Below are positions 1 through 6,201 of a DNA stretch of 12,801 bases, in pieces. The position numbers were made by a program, and so were the translations under genes. The notes under the pieces are model-generated. The model was not told the DNA's origin, ran no database searches, and saw only the letters and a list, made by a program, of their open reading frames with translations. The stretch comes from an uncultured Acetatifactor sp. (lineage in GTDB: Bacteria; Bacillota; Clostridia; Lachnospirales; Lachnospiraceae): positions 1 through 12,801 of the forward strand of contig CAKRRS010000082.1 of assembly GCA_934394665.1 (NCBI GenBank), given 5' to 3'. Numbering within the stretch: the first letter of the stretch is position 1; every line of letters starts with the position of its first letter.

Positions 1-1
1 A

Positions 2-547
2 TTTTTAAGAGGAGCTTTTCTCTGCATTGGTTCTATGAGCGACCCGCAGAAGAGTTATCACCTGGAATTTGTATGCATCGATGAGGATAAAGCCAGACAA
101 CTACAGAGTGTGATACAGGGATTTGACATAGAAGCCAAAATTGTGCTTCGGAAGAAGTATTACGTCGTTTATCTGAAAGAAGGATCCGGCATTGTGGATC
201 TTCTAAATGTGTGCGAGGCACCCATTGCTTTGATGAAGCTGGAGAATCTGCGGATTGTGAAGGAAATGCGCAATTCCGTGAACCGGAGAGTGAACTGTGA
301 GACTGCCAATATTACCAAGACGGTAACTGCGGCGACCAGACAGATAGAGGATATCGAGTATATCCGCGATCACTACGGATTGGAGAATCTGCCGGAACCT
401 TTAAGCCAGATGGCGGAGGTCAGACTGGAGAATCCGGACGCCCCGTTGAAGGAACTGGGGGAATACCTGGATCCGCCGGTGGGAAAATCCGGTGTCAACC
501 ACAGGTTACGTAAACTCAGTGAGTTAGCAGATAGAATCAGGACGTAA
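2..547 (+). CDS. whiA: DNA-binding protein WhiA, 3' part (5' end outside window)
   Basis: WhiA is a conserved Gram-positive DNA-binding protein that joins a LAGLIDADG homing-endonuclease-like fold to a C-terminal helix-turn-helix. It controls sporulation genes in Streptomyces and affects division and chromosome segregation in Bacillus. The reading frame is open from base 2, so the ATG at 35 is internal. The codons before it read FLRGAFLCIGS, the conserved strand leading into the second LAGLIDADG motif, followed by KSYHLEF. About 181 residues are visible of a family length near 315. The C-terminal block with NPDAPLKELGEYLDPPVGKS and then GVNHRLRKL is the WhiA helix-turn-helix signature. The HPr-like gene starts 15 bases after the stop with its own strong ribosome binding site, so the two are probably cotranscribed. 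In Bacillus subtilis whiA (yvcL) is likewise followed by crh. Family assignment is very secure. Confidence 0.95.
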   Translation, partial: FLRGAFLCIGSMSDPQKSYHLEFVCIDEDKARQLQSVIQGFDIEAKIVLRKKYYVVYLKEGSGIVDLLNVCEAPIALMKLENLRIVKEMRNSVNRRVNCETANITKTVTAATRQIEDIEYIRDHYGLENLPEPLSQMAEVRLENPDAPLKELGEYLDPPVGKSGVNHRLRKLSELADRIRT

Positions 548-562
548 AAGAGGAGGAAAATT

Positions 563-823
563 ATGACAAAGAGGAGTATTACGGTCAAGTTGGAAGACGG
601 TTTGGACGCAAGACCGGTGGCACTGTTAGTACAGGAAGCCAGCAAGTACGAAAGCAGTATTTATTTTGAGGTAGATGATAAGCGGATCAATGCCAAGAGT
701 ATCATGGGCATGATGAGCCTGGGACTTTGCACCGGCGAACAGCTTACAGTATCGGCAGAGGGTGCGGATGAACAGACCGCTGTAGACAACATTGAGAAGT
801 TTTTAAGCGGTCAGGTAGCTTAA
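563..823 (+). CDS. HPr-family protein with Asp at position 15 (Crh-like)
   Basis: An 86-residue protein of full HPr length. HPr relays phosphate through His15 in the sugar phosphotransferase system, and Ser46 phosphorylation turns HPr or Crh into a CcpA corepressor. Here the active-site segment reads GLDARPVA (residues 13-20), so His15 is Asp15 (codon gac), while Arg17 is kept. The Ser46 segment AKSIMGMMSLG (44-54) is intact. The protein therefore cannot carry His15 phosphate but could still be made into a Ser46-P form. This is the logic of B. subtilis Crh, which has Gln15 and also lies directly downstream of whiA. The ribosome binding site AGGAGG at 551-556 fits the ATG. A terminator follows at 845. 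The inferred role is carbon-catabolite or metabolic signalling rather than PTS transport. The family is certain; the Crh-like role is inferred. I do not use the symbol crh because residue 15 differs from the Bacillus protein. Confidence 0.92.
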   Translation: MTKRSITVKLEDGLDARPVALLVQEASKYESSIYFEVDDKRINAKSIMGMMSLGLCTGEQLTVSAEGADEQTAVDNIEKFLSGQVA

Positions 824-844
824 AACGAAACGAAAAAGATAGGT

Positions 845-877
845 GGGGCTGACGGAGTATTCTGTTAGCCCCGTTTT
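845..877 (+). terminator. Intrinsic terminator after the whiA/HPr-like pair
   Basis: Arms 845-856 (GGGGCTGACGGA) and 861-872 (TCTGTTAGCCCC) pair over 12 positions with two G-U wobbles and a GTAT loop, followed by G and four T. It ends the operon 21 bases after the HPr-like stop codon. Confidence 0.85.
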
Positions 878-924
878 GCAATTCATTCGGATGCGATACG
901 AAAACAAGTGGGGGCAGCCATGCG

Positions 925-951
925 CCGGAAATGACCGCGTATGATTTCCGG
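925..951 (+). other. Hairpin in the leader of the lipid kinase gene
   Basis: CCGGAAAT at 925-932 pairs perfectly with ATTTCCGG at 944-951 around an 11-base loop. It lies 34 bases before the chosen ATG of the lipid kinase and would cover an alternative in-frame ATG at 941. It has no T-run, so it is not a terminator. Function unknown. No convincing promoter was seen for the kinase gene in 878-985. Confidence 0.4.
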
Positions 952-985
952 ATGCTGGGAACTACTCAGAATGAGGGCAGTATAT

Positions 986-1873
986 ATGAAAAAGATGCTA
1001 TTTATCTATAATCCGAAGGCAGGAAAAGCACAGATCCGCAATAAGCTTGCGGATATTCTGGATGTGTTTACCCGCGGCGGATATGAGATCACGGTATATC
1101 CTACACAAAAAAGCGAAGATGCCATGGAAAAGACTATGCAGCGCAGCAAAGATTACGATATCGTCGTCTGCAGCGGCGGTGACGGTACCCTGGATGAAGT
1201 GGTGACCGGTATGATCCGCAGCGGCTTCCGTACTCCGATCGGCTATATCCCTGCCGGCAGCACCAATGACTTCGGCGGAAGCCTGGGATTGCCTAAAAAC
1301 ATGGTGAGAGCAGCGGAAACGATTGTAAACGGGAATGATTTTGCCTGTGATGTGGGAGCGTTTAATGAAGATGTATTTGTTTATATTGCTGCTTTCGGAT
1401 TGTTCACGGATGTCTCCTATGAGACCGGTCAGGATATGAAAAATGTGTTGGGACATATGGCATACCTGTTGGAAGGCATGAAACGACTGTCTGCCATCCG
1501 GTCTTATCCGATGCGGATCACCTACGATGATATCACAATTCAGGATGATTTTATCTTCGGTATGATCACGAATTCCGTATCCGTGGGCGGATTTAAGCGA
1601 ATTACAGGTAAAAATGTAAAACTGGATGACGGTGTCTTCGAAGTGACATTGATCAAGCGCCCAAAGAATCCGATCGAATTGAATAATATCATGGTATCCC
1701 TGCTGAACAGAGATATTGATACCAATGCCATGTACTGTTTCCGGACGTCAAAGCTGGAAATCACTTCCGCGGAACCGCTGCCCTGGACTTTGGACGGAGA
1801 ATACGGCGGAACCCATACAAAAGTAGTGATCGAAGATATCTGTAAAGGAATAGATATCCGCGTTGGAGAGTAA
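986..1873 (+). CDS. Diacylglycerol/lipid kinase family protein (DagK/YegS/BmrU type)
   Basis: A 295-residue ATP-dependent lipid kinase of the DAGK catalytic family, normal in length. Members phosphorylate diacylglycerol or related lipids at the cytoplasmic membrane face and recycle diacylglycerol for phospholipid synthesis. The N-terminus reads MLFIYNPKAGK (residues 4-14), the family's first strand. The nucleotide-binding motif GGDGT is at 64-68, PAGSTNDF at 89-96 replaces the usual GTxNDF, and C-terminal LDDG (213-216) and LDGE (269-272) give the acidic residues that bind metal and catalyse in DgkB-type enzymes. An in-frame ATG at 941 would add 15 residues that do not look like the family. 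The ATG at 986, preceded by GAGGG at 973-977, fits better. It appears monocistronic between a terminator and the aldolase promoter. The exact lipid substrate cannot be read from sequence; dgkB-like or an undecaprenol-unrelated YegS-like role are both possible. Confidence 0.9.
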   Translation: MKKMLFIYNPKAGKAQIRNKLADILDVFTRGGYEITVYPTQKSEDAMEKTMQRSKDYDIVVCSGGDGTLDEVVTGMIRSGFRTPIGYIPAGSTNDFGGSLGLPKNMVRAAETIVNGNDFACDVGAFNEDVFVYIAAFGLFTDVSYETGQDMKNVLGHMAYLLEGMKRLSAIRSYPMRITYDDITIQDDFIFGMITNSVSVGGFKRITGKNVKLDDGVFEVTLIKRPKNPIELNNIMVSLLNRDIDTNAMYCFRTSKLEITSAEPLPWTLDGEYGGTHTKVVIEDICKGIDIRVGE

Positions 1874-1909
1874 TTCCTAAAAATTTGGTAAAAATTTAAC
1901 AATAACATG

Positions 1910-1938
1910 TTCCCTTTTCGGAAAGAATGTGCTATAGT
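1910..1938 (+). promoter_or_regulatory. Promoter of the aldolase gene
   Basis: TGC followed by TATAGT (1930-1938) is an extended -10 element. The -35 region 17 bases upstream is TTCCCT (1910-1915), a weak match to TTGACA, as is common with extended -10 promoters. The predicted start is near 1945, giving a leader of about 85 bases. Confidence 0.65.
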
Positions 1939-1940
1939 GT

Positions 1941-1963
1941 GGATAGTCACAGAGTGATTATCC
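1941..1963 (+). promoter_or_regulatory. Palindrome at the aldolase transcription start (operator or 5' hairpin)
   Basis: GGATAGTCAC (1941-1950) and GTGATTATCC (1954-1963) are inverted copies with one G-T mismatch around AGA. The element begins two bases after the -10 box and covers the expected start site, a typical place for a repressor operator. In RNA it could form a 5' stem that protects the message. A second weaker stem, TTACATG (1974-1980) with CGTGTAA (1987-1993), follows in the leader. Confidence 0.5.
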
Positions 1964-2030
1964 GAAATGGCGCTTACATGCTGTTTCGTGTAAAGTAACA
2001 ATAATGAGTATATAAAATGGAGGTATTAAA

Positions 2031-2897
2031 ATGTTAGTATCCGCAACAGAAATGCTCAAAAAAGCAAAAGCAGGCCACTATGCAGTAGGTCAGTTCAACA
2101 TCAACAACCTGGAGTGGACAAAGTCCATCCTGCTCACCGCTAAGGAACTTCGTTCCCCTGTTATCCTGGGTGTATCCGAGGGTGCCGGCAAGTACATGGG
2201 CGGTTATGATGTAGTCGTTGGTATGGTAAACGGACTGTTAAAGGATCTGGACATTGATGTTCCCGTTGCTCTGCATCTGGATCACGGCTCTTTCGAAGGC
2301 TGCTATAAGTGTATTGAAGCAGGTTTCTCTTCCATCATGTTTGATGGTTCTCATTATCCTATCGCTGAGAACGTAGAGAAGACCACTGAGCTGGTTAAGG
2401 CTGCTCATGGCAAGGGACTTTCCATCGAAGCTGAAGTAGGTTCTATCGGTGGTGAAGAAGACGGCGTAATCGGTATGGGCGAGTGCGCTGATCCTAAGGA
2501 GTGCAAATCTATCGCTGATCTGGGTGTTGATTTCCTGGCAGCAGGTATCGGTAACATCCATGGTAAATACCCCGCTAACTGGAAGGGCTTAAGCTTCGAG
2601 ACTCTGGCAGCTGTACAGGAGCTGACCGGTGAACTTCCTCTGGTTCTGCACGGTGGTACCGGAATCCCCGCAGATCAGATCAAGAAAGCAATCGATCTGG
2701 GCGTATCCAAGATCAACGTTAATACCGAGTGCCAGCTGGCATTTGCCGATGCTACCCGTAAGTACATCGAAGCAGGCAAGGATCTGGAAGGCAAGGGCTT
2801 TGACCCTCGTAAGCTCCTGGCTCCCGGCGCTGAAGCTATCAAGGCTACCGTTAAGGAGAAGATGGAACTGTTCGGATCTGTTGGTAAGGCTGAATAA
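2031..2897 (+). CDS. fba: Class II fructose-1,6-bisphosphate aldolase
   Basis: A 288-residue zinc-dependent aldolase that cleaves fructose 1,6-bisphosphate to dihydroxyacetone phosphate and glyceraldehyde 3-phosphate in glycolysis, and runs the reverse step in gluconeogenesis. LHLDHGSFE (81-89) carries the catalytic Asp84 and zinc ligand His85. EAEVGSIGGEEDG (133-145) is the class II glutamate-rich loop. GNIHG (174-178) and VLHGGTGIP (205-213) provide further zinc and phosphate ligands, and KINVNTE (227-233) binds substrate phosphate. Length matches B. subtilis FbaA. The ribosome binding site GGAGG is at 2019-2023. Codon choice is strongly biased to C-ending and other optimal codons, as expected for a highly expressed glycolytic gene. 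It is monocistronic, with its own promoter and terminator. A tagatose-bisphosphate aldolase of the same fold cannot be fully excluded, but the isolated context and codon bias favour the glycolytic enzyme. Confidence 0.95.
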   Translation: MLVSATEMLKKAKAGHYAVGQFNINNLEWTKSILLTAKELRSPVILGVSEGAGKYMGGYDVVVGMVNGLLKDLDIDVPVALHLDHGSFEGCYKCIEAGFSSIMFDGSHYPIAENVEKTTELVKAAHGKGLSIEAEVGSIGGEEDGVIGMGECADPKECKSIADLGVDFLAAGIGNIHGKYPANWKGLSFETLAAVQELTGELPLVLHGGTGIPADQIKKAIDLGVSKINVNTECQLAFADATRKYIEAGKDLEGKGFDPRKLLAPGAEAIKATVKEKMELFGSVGKAE

Positions 2898-2912
2898 TAG
2901 TTAAGAAAACGG

Positions 2913-2944
2913 GACCTCTCACAGTAATGTGAGGGGTCTTTTGT
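2913..2944 (+). terminator. Intrinsic terminator of the aldolase gene
   Basis: GACCTCTCACA (2913-2923) pairs with TGTGAGGGGTC (2928-2938) over 11 positions with one wobble and a GTAA loop, followed by TTTTGT. The stem is strong and starts 15 bases after the stop codon. Confidence 0.9.
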
Positions 2945-2981
2945 GTTACGTCGATATCAAAAAATACAGTAAAACGATATC

Positions 2982-3020
2982 ATATAAAATAAAATCCGCC
3001 CGGCATGCATGCCTGGCGGA
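2982..3020 (-). terminator. Intrinsic terminator on the minus strand
   Basis: The 26-base inverted repeat 2995-3020 has TCCGCC at its left end and GGCGGA at its right, with one mismatch and a GCATGC centre. On the minus strand it is followed by TTTTATTTTATAT. It would end both the candidate small RNA and readthrough from the two-component genes. It converges on the aldolase terminator. Confidence 0.75.
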
Positions 3021-3137
3021 AAATGTTATTGCTATGACATCTTACCCCTAGAAAGGGAGGATGCCAAGGATCCTAATCCTTGGCATTTATTATGAAAAAG
3101 TTTTTTAAACAAGAAACTGTTGTTTGCTTTGTTTGTT
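2982..3137 (-). ncRNA. Candidate small RNA on the minus strand, about 155 nt
   Basis: The 347-base gap 2898-3244 holds no convincing protein gene, but its minus strand has all parts of a short transcript. A near-consensus promoter lies at 3144-3171. The RNA would begin with an unstructured A/C-rich stretch (complement of 3113-3137), then a perfect 11-bp hairpin (ATGCCAAGGAT, 3061-3071, with 3076-3086), a C-rich tract reading CCTCCCTTTC on the minus strand (3060-3051) that is complementary to a Shine-Dalgarno sequence, and a terminator at 2982-3020. No Shine-Dalgarno-led reading frame longer than about 12 codons was found in it. CCCT/AGGG pairing can partly occlude the C-rich tract. It could instead be the long 3' untranslated region of the response regulator gene, which has no nearer terminator. 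The class is not recognised. Confidence 0.5.
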
Positions 3138-3143
3138 TTTATG

Positions 3144-3171
3144 ATTATAGTATATGGGATAGAAATGTCTA
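3144..3171 (-). promoter_or_regulatory. Minus-strand promoter of the candidate small RNA
   Basis: Read on the minus strand, TAGACA (3171-3166, five of six to consensus) and a perfect TATAAT (3149-3144) are separated by 16 bases. It lies downstream of the response regulator stop and points away from it toward the hairpins. Confidence 0.6.
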
Positions 3172-3244
3172 AAACATGTTGTGGAATTGAAGATTCCTTG
3201 AATGATTTGTAAACAAAATATGAACAACTATTCAGAGGGAAATA

Positions 3245-4258
3245 CTACGGTTCCAACATGGACTTTACATAGTCCTTCGGAGACATTTTTGTGTATTTTT
3301 TGAAAATCTGGCTGAAGTACTGAGGATTATTTCCGAATCCTACCATTTCGGCAACGGCATACGGGGATTGCTCCGCGTGCTCCAGCAAAAGCCTCTTGGC
3401 CTGTTCGATACGCAGCTCCGTCACATAGGCGGAAAATTTGCTGCCGGTCTGTTTGACGAACATTTTGCTGACATAATCAGGATTCATAAATAGGTAATTT
3501 TCGGAGATCCATTTCAGGGACAGATTGCTGTCGCTTAAATGCTCGCTGACATATTTTACGACTTTTTCCACACAGTCGGTATATTTGTGCTGCGGTTCTA
3601 CGGAGAAGACAGCGGTCATGATCTGCTCCGCGCAGTGGCTCAGATCTTCCATGGAGGTGCAGGCGTTGACCAGCATGAGGTTGTCCGTGGTCTGCAATTT
3701 ACTTAAGGGATAATATTCCTTCTTGGAAGCTTCCATGACAAAACGGATCATCTGTGTCTTGGCAAGACCGGCATCCTGCTCACCGGACAGCTCTGTGAAA
3801 AAGTTTCGCTGTAACAGCTTTTCCGGTGGTGTGGCTGTGGCGAACAGCTTTGCCAAAAGGGAATCTACTCTGGATGCGGATTTTTTCTTACATGTTTCCA
3901 CACAGGACTGGATGACCTGCATGATCTCCGTCTCGTTGGAAGGTTTCAGCAGATAATGCCGTACTCCGTAACGCATGGCAGTCCGGGCAAATTCAAATTC
4001 ACCGTAGCCGGAGAGGATGACGAATTCTGTATTTAACTGTGCTGCACGGACTTTTTCGATCAGCTCCAGACCGGACAGACCGGGCATCTTGATATCCGTC
4101 ATCACAATATCCGGATATTCGTCCAGAATGCAGTCGAATGCTTCAATACCGTCTTTGCAGACAGCCACGACATCAACACCCAGCGAATTCCAGTCAATCA
4201 GGGAATGAATCGTTTCCCGAATAATCTTTTCATCATCCACAATAATCATCTTGAACAT
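3245..4258 (-). CDS. Response regulator, REC plus AraC-type DNA-binding domain (YesN-like)
   Basis: A 337-residue cytoplasmic response regulator. The N-terminal receiver domain (about 1-120) has the acidic pair Asp8-Asp9, phosphoacceptor Asp55 in TDIKMPG (54-60), Ser83 and Lys105 in LLKP. A poorly conserved linker (about 125-225) follows. The C-terminal AraC/XylS domain (about 228-335) has two helix-turn-helix units, the second with VAEMVGFGNNPQYFSQIFKK (302-321) and the family ending MSPKDY. The start ATG has GGAG at 4269-4266 at good spacing and lies inside the end of the kinase gene, so the genes overlap by 26 bases and are translationally coupled. REC-AraC regulators paired with YesM-type kinases normally activate an adjacent sugar ABC operon, here the divergent one starting at 6202. 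The direct target is inferred. No terminator is seen before the one at 2982-3020. Confidence 0.93.
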   Translation of the reverse strand: MFKMIIVDDEKIIRETIHSLIDWNSLGVDVVAVCKDGIEAFDCILDEYPDIVMTDIKMPGLSGLELIEKVRAAQLNTEFVILSGYGEFEFARTAMRYGVRHYLLKPSNETEIMQVIQSCVETCKKKSASRVDSLLAKLFATATPPEKLLQRNFFTELSGEQDAGLAKTQMIRFVMEASKKEYYPLSKLQTTDNLMLVNACTSMEDLSHCAEQIMTAVFSVEPQHKYTDCVEKVVKYVSEHLSDSNLSLKWISENYLFMNPDYVSKMFVKQTGSKFSAYVTELRIEQAKRLLLEHAEQSPYAVAEMVGFGNNPQYFSQIFKKYTKMSPKDYVKSMLEP

Positions 4259-6002
4259 AAGGTATCTCCATTTTTACCACAGCAAAATCGTTCTCATTGT
4301 AAAAGTGCAGACCGTACTGCGCGCCGAACATAAGCTTGATGCGTTCTTCGATATTTAAGAGTGCGATACCGAGTCCCTGCTCTTTGATCACATGTGTACG
4401 GAGATTTTCAAGCAGATCGTCGGGGAATTCGGAACCCGTGTTTTTTACATAGATTTCTATGAGATCGTCGGAGCGCACACAGGTGAGATTAATGATACAT
4501 TCATCTGTGATCTGCTCCAGCGCGTAGTGTACCGCGTTCTCCAATAGCGGCTGAATCGAAAGCTTAGGAACCAGTGCATCCAGGCAATTCTCGGGGACAT
4601 TTTCCGTAAAGTTCATCCGGTTGTCAAAGCGAAGCTGCTGTATGGTCATATAATAATGTATAATATCAAGTTCTTGCTGCAACGTAAAGCGTTCTTTTTT
4701 ATTTAATGTCATCCGCAGGAAATGCCCGAGGGAATCCGCGATCTGGGAAATCTCTGGTTCTCCGATGGCTTTGGCTCTCCAGTTGATAGCATCCAGCGTA
4801 TTATATAGGAAGTGCGGATTCATCTGGGATTCCAGACTTTTTAACTGTGCATCCTTGGTCAGGAGCTGCTGACGGTAATTCTCGACGACCAGTGTCTGTA
4901 TCTGTTCCGCCATATGCGCAAACTGCCTGTGCATAATACCAATCTCATCGGCTCTGTCGGTATAGTCATAAGGAATCTCGGCAAGTATGGTAGAATCCTC
5001 ACCGAATTTCTTCATGCGATAGATCAGCAGGTCAAAATGTCTGGTGATCTTCCGGACGATTAGATGCACCATCAGGAAAGAACACAAGAATCCACATCCC
5101 AGTATCAGTACATAGAGAATTGCTGTGATCTGTTGTGATTTTACCACTTCATCGTAAGAAATCAAATGTAAATAATCCCAGGAATTGATGTCCATGGTGC
5201 CGCGGATGGCAAAATATTTTTTACCACTCAGGGATACGACGCCGTAATTTCTGATCTTATGGTTGATATCCTGCACTTCTTCGGCATCCAGCTCCGGAGA
5301 GGAGAAAAGCAGATGCTCGCCCTCATAGATCATCCAGTAGGAATCCTTGTATTCATTGCTGATCTGAGACATTTCCTTTACCAGATCTCCCAGATCAATA
5401 TTGATGATCAGTGTGCCCAGGTGGTTCAGACGTAAGTTTTTGATCTTTTTGATCTCACGGACGAGGAAGACACCGTGGTCTTCCGCATGGGAAGTGACCC
5501 AGACGGCGGAACCTTCCCCGGTCTCGGCAAGGGATACCAATTCTGCAGTCAGGTCCGCATCGGGTCTGCGGGAAATGTTTTCATTCGTATAGGTAATAAA
5601 ACGGGGGCAGGAAATGGCGGCCAGCTTCAGGTAAGGCTGTCGATATTCCAGATAATGCTTCTGCAAGGCGGAATAAATATCGGAATAGTAATGTACGGCG
5701 TATGCTTCCTGCGGCTGGTAAATTTCGTCCAGTGTCGACTGAATGGTGGAGTCGGAACGGATGATGTTAGTCATGGACACCAGATCTTCCAGTCGTTTGG
5801 TGAATTCGTAAGACACCAGTGCAGAAGACGACTGCATGGATTGATACAACAGCTTATGATAACGCGATGTGATCATGGAAAACGCAAACACGAGAAAGAA
5901 CAACAGGAAGAGAAGGTTAATTCCGATCGTGGACAGTAAAAGCTTGGGTTCCAGCTTCAGATTGCCTGCTATTTTGCAACACTTCTTATAAAAAGATGAC
6001 AT
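4233..6002 (-). CDS. Membrane sensor histidine kinase (YesM-like)
   Basis: A 589-residue sensor kinase that should autophosphorylate and pass phosphate to Asp55 of the overlapping response regulator. It has a membrane segment at about 22-45, an extracellular sensor region at about 46-290, a second membrane segment at about 291-316, a HAMP-like linker (about 317-375), then the His_kinase domain with phosphoacceptor His397 in MNPHFLYNTLD (394-404), N-box Asn489 in QPLLENAV (484-491), and glycine-rich EQGLGIALLNIEERI (541-555). The extracellular part has no recognised ligand motif. An ATG at 6053 would add 17 residues, but it lies upstream of the predicted -10 box and has no ribosome binding site. 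The ATG at 6002 has GGAGG 11 bases upstream. This class senses extracellular sugars or interacts with solute-binding proteins. The ligand, probably a pectic oligosaccharide, is inferred from the neighbouring operon. Confidence 0.93.
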   Translation of the reverse strand: MSSFYKKCCKIAGNLKLEPKLLLSTIGINLLFLLFFLVFAFSMITSRYHKLLYQSMQSSSALVSYEFTKRLEDLVSMTNIIRSDSTIQSTLDEIYQPQEAYAVHYYSDIYSALQKHYLEYRQPYLKLAAISCPRFITYTNENISRRPDADLTAELVSLAETGEGSAVWVTSHAEDHGVFLVREIKKIKNLRLNHLGTLIINIDLGDLVKEMSQISNEYKDSYWMIYEGEHLLFSSPELDAEEVQDINHKIRNYGVVSLSGKKYFAIRGTMDINSWDYLHLISYDEVVKSQQITAILYVLILGCGFLCSFLMVHLIVRKITRHFDLLIYRMKKFGEDSTILAEIPYDYTDRADEIGIMHRQFAHMAEQIQTLVVENYRQQLLTKDAQLKSLESQMNPHFLYNTLDAINWRAKAIGEPEISQIADSLGHFLRMTLNKKERFTLQQELDIIHYYMTIQQLRFDNRMNFTENVPENCLDALVPKLSIQPLLENAVHYALEQITDECIINLTCVRSDDLIEIYVKNTGSEFPDDLLENLRTHVIKEQGLGIALLNIEERIKLMFGAQYGLHFYNENDFAVVKMEIPYVQDDYCG

Positions 6003-6033
6003 GATATACAAAACCTCCGATATTTCTTTATTG

Positions 6034-6063
6034 ATTATATACACAACATGCACAGGTTTTCAA
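6034..6063 (-). promoter_or_regulatory. Promoter of the two-component genes
   Basis: On the minus strand TTGAAA (6063-6058) and a perfect TATAAT (6039-6034) are 18 bases apart. The start is predicted near 6027, about 25 bases before the kinase ATG at 6002. It diverges from the binding-protein promoter at 6106-6134, leaving about 42 bases between the two -35 boxes for shared regulator binding. Confidence 0.7.
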
Positions 6064-6105
6064 TAACATCCTCGGTTTTTTAGTGCAAATAGACGGAAAA
6101 GTATA

Positions 6106-6134
6106 TTCCCTAAAAGAAAAAGAATCGTTATACT
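6106..6134 (+). promoter_or_regulatory. Promoter candidate of the sugar uptake operon
   Basis: TATACT (6129-6134) is a good -10. The -35 position 17 bases upstream is TTCCCT (6106-6111), a poor match to consensus, as expected for a promoter that needs an activator such as the AraC-type regulator. The leader would be about 60 bases. Confidence 0.5.
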
Positions 6135-6201
6135 GAAATCATCAAAGAAACATAAGTCCATAACGGATTTATCTTTAGATACCAAAAGGAGGGTTATATT
6201 C

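Noticed and set aside
1881..1900. AT-rich inverted AAATTT copies after the lipid kinase, considered as a terminator
   Set aside because: The arms are only A/T and six bases long, with no T-run; too weak to call.
3061..3108. A 15-codon frame MPRILILGIYYEKVF directly after GGGAGG
   Set aside because: The GGGAGG touches the ATG, leaving no spacing, and most of the frame is the perfect hairpin of the candidate small RNA.
3092..3172. A 26-codon frame starting MKKFFKQETVV on the plus strand
   Set aside because: There is no Shine-Dalgarno sequence at proper spacing (a hairpin lies directly upstream), no plus-strand promoter, and the minus-strand signals explain the region better.
6003..6053. A 17-residue N-terminal extension of the histidine kinase
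   Set aside because: Its ATG lies upstream of the predicted -10 box and lacks a ribosome binding site, while the ATG at 6002 has GGAGG upstream.
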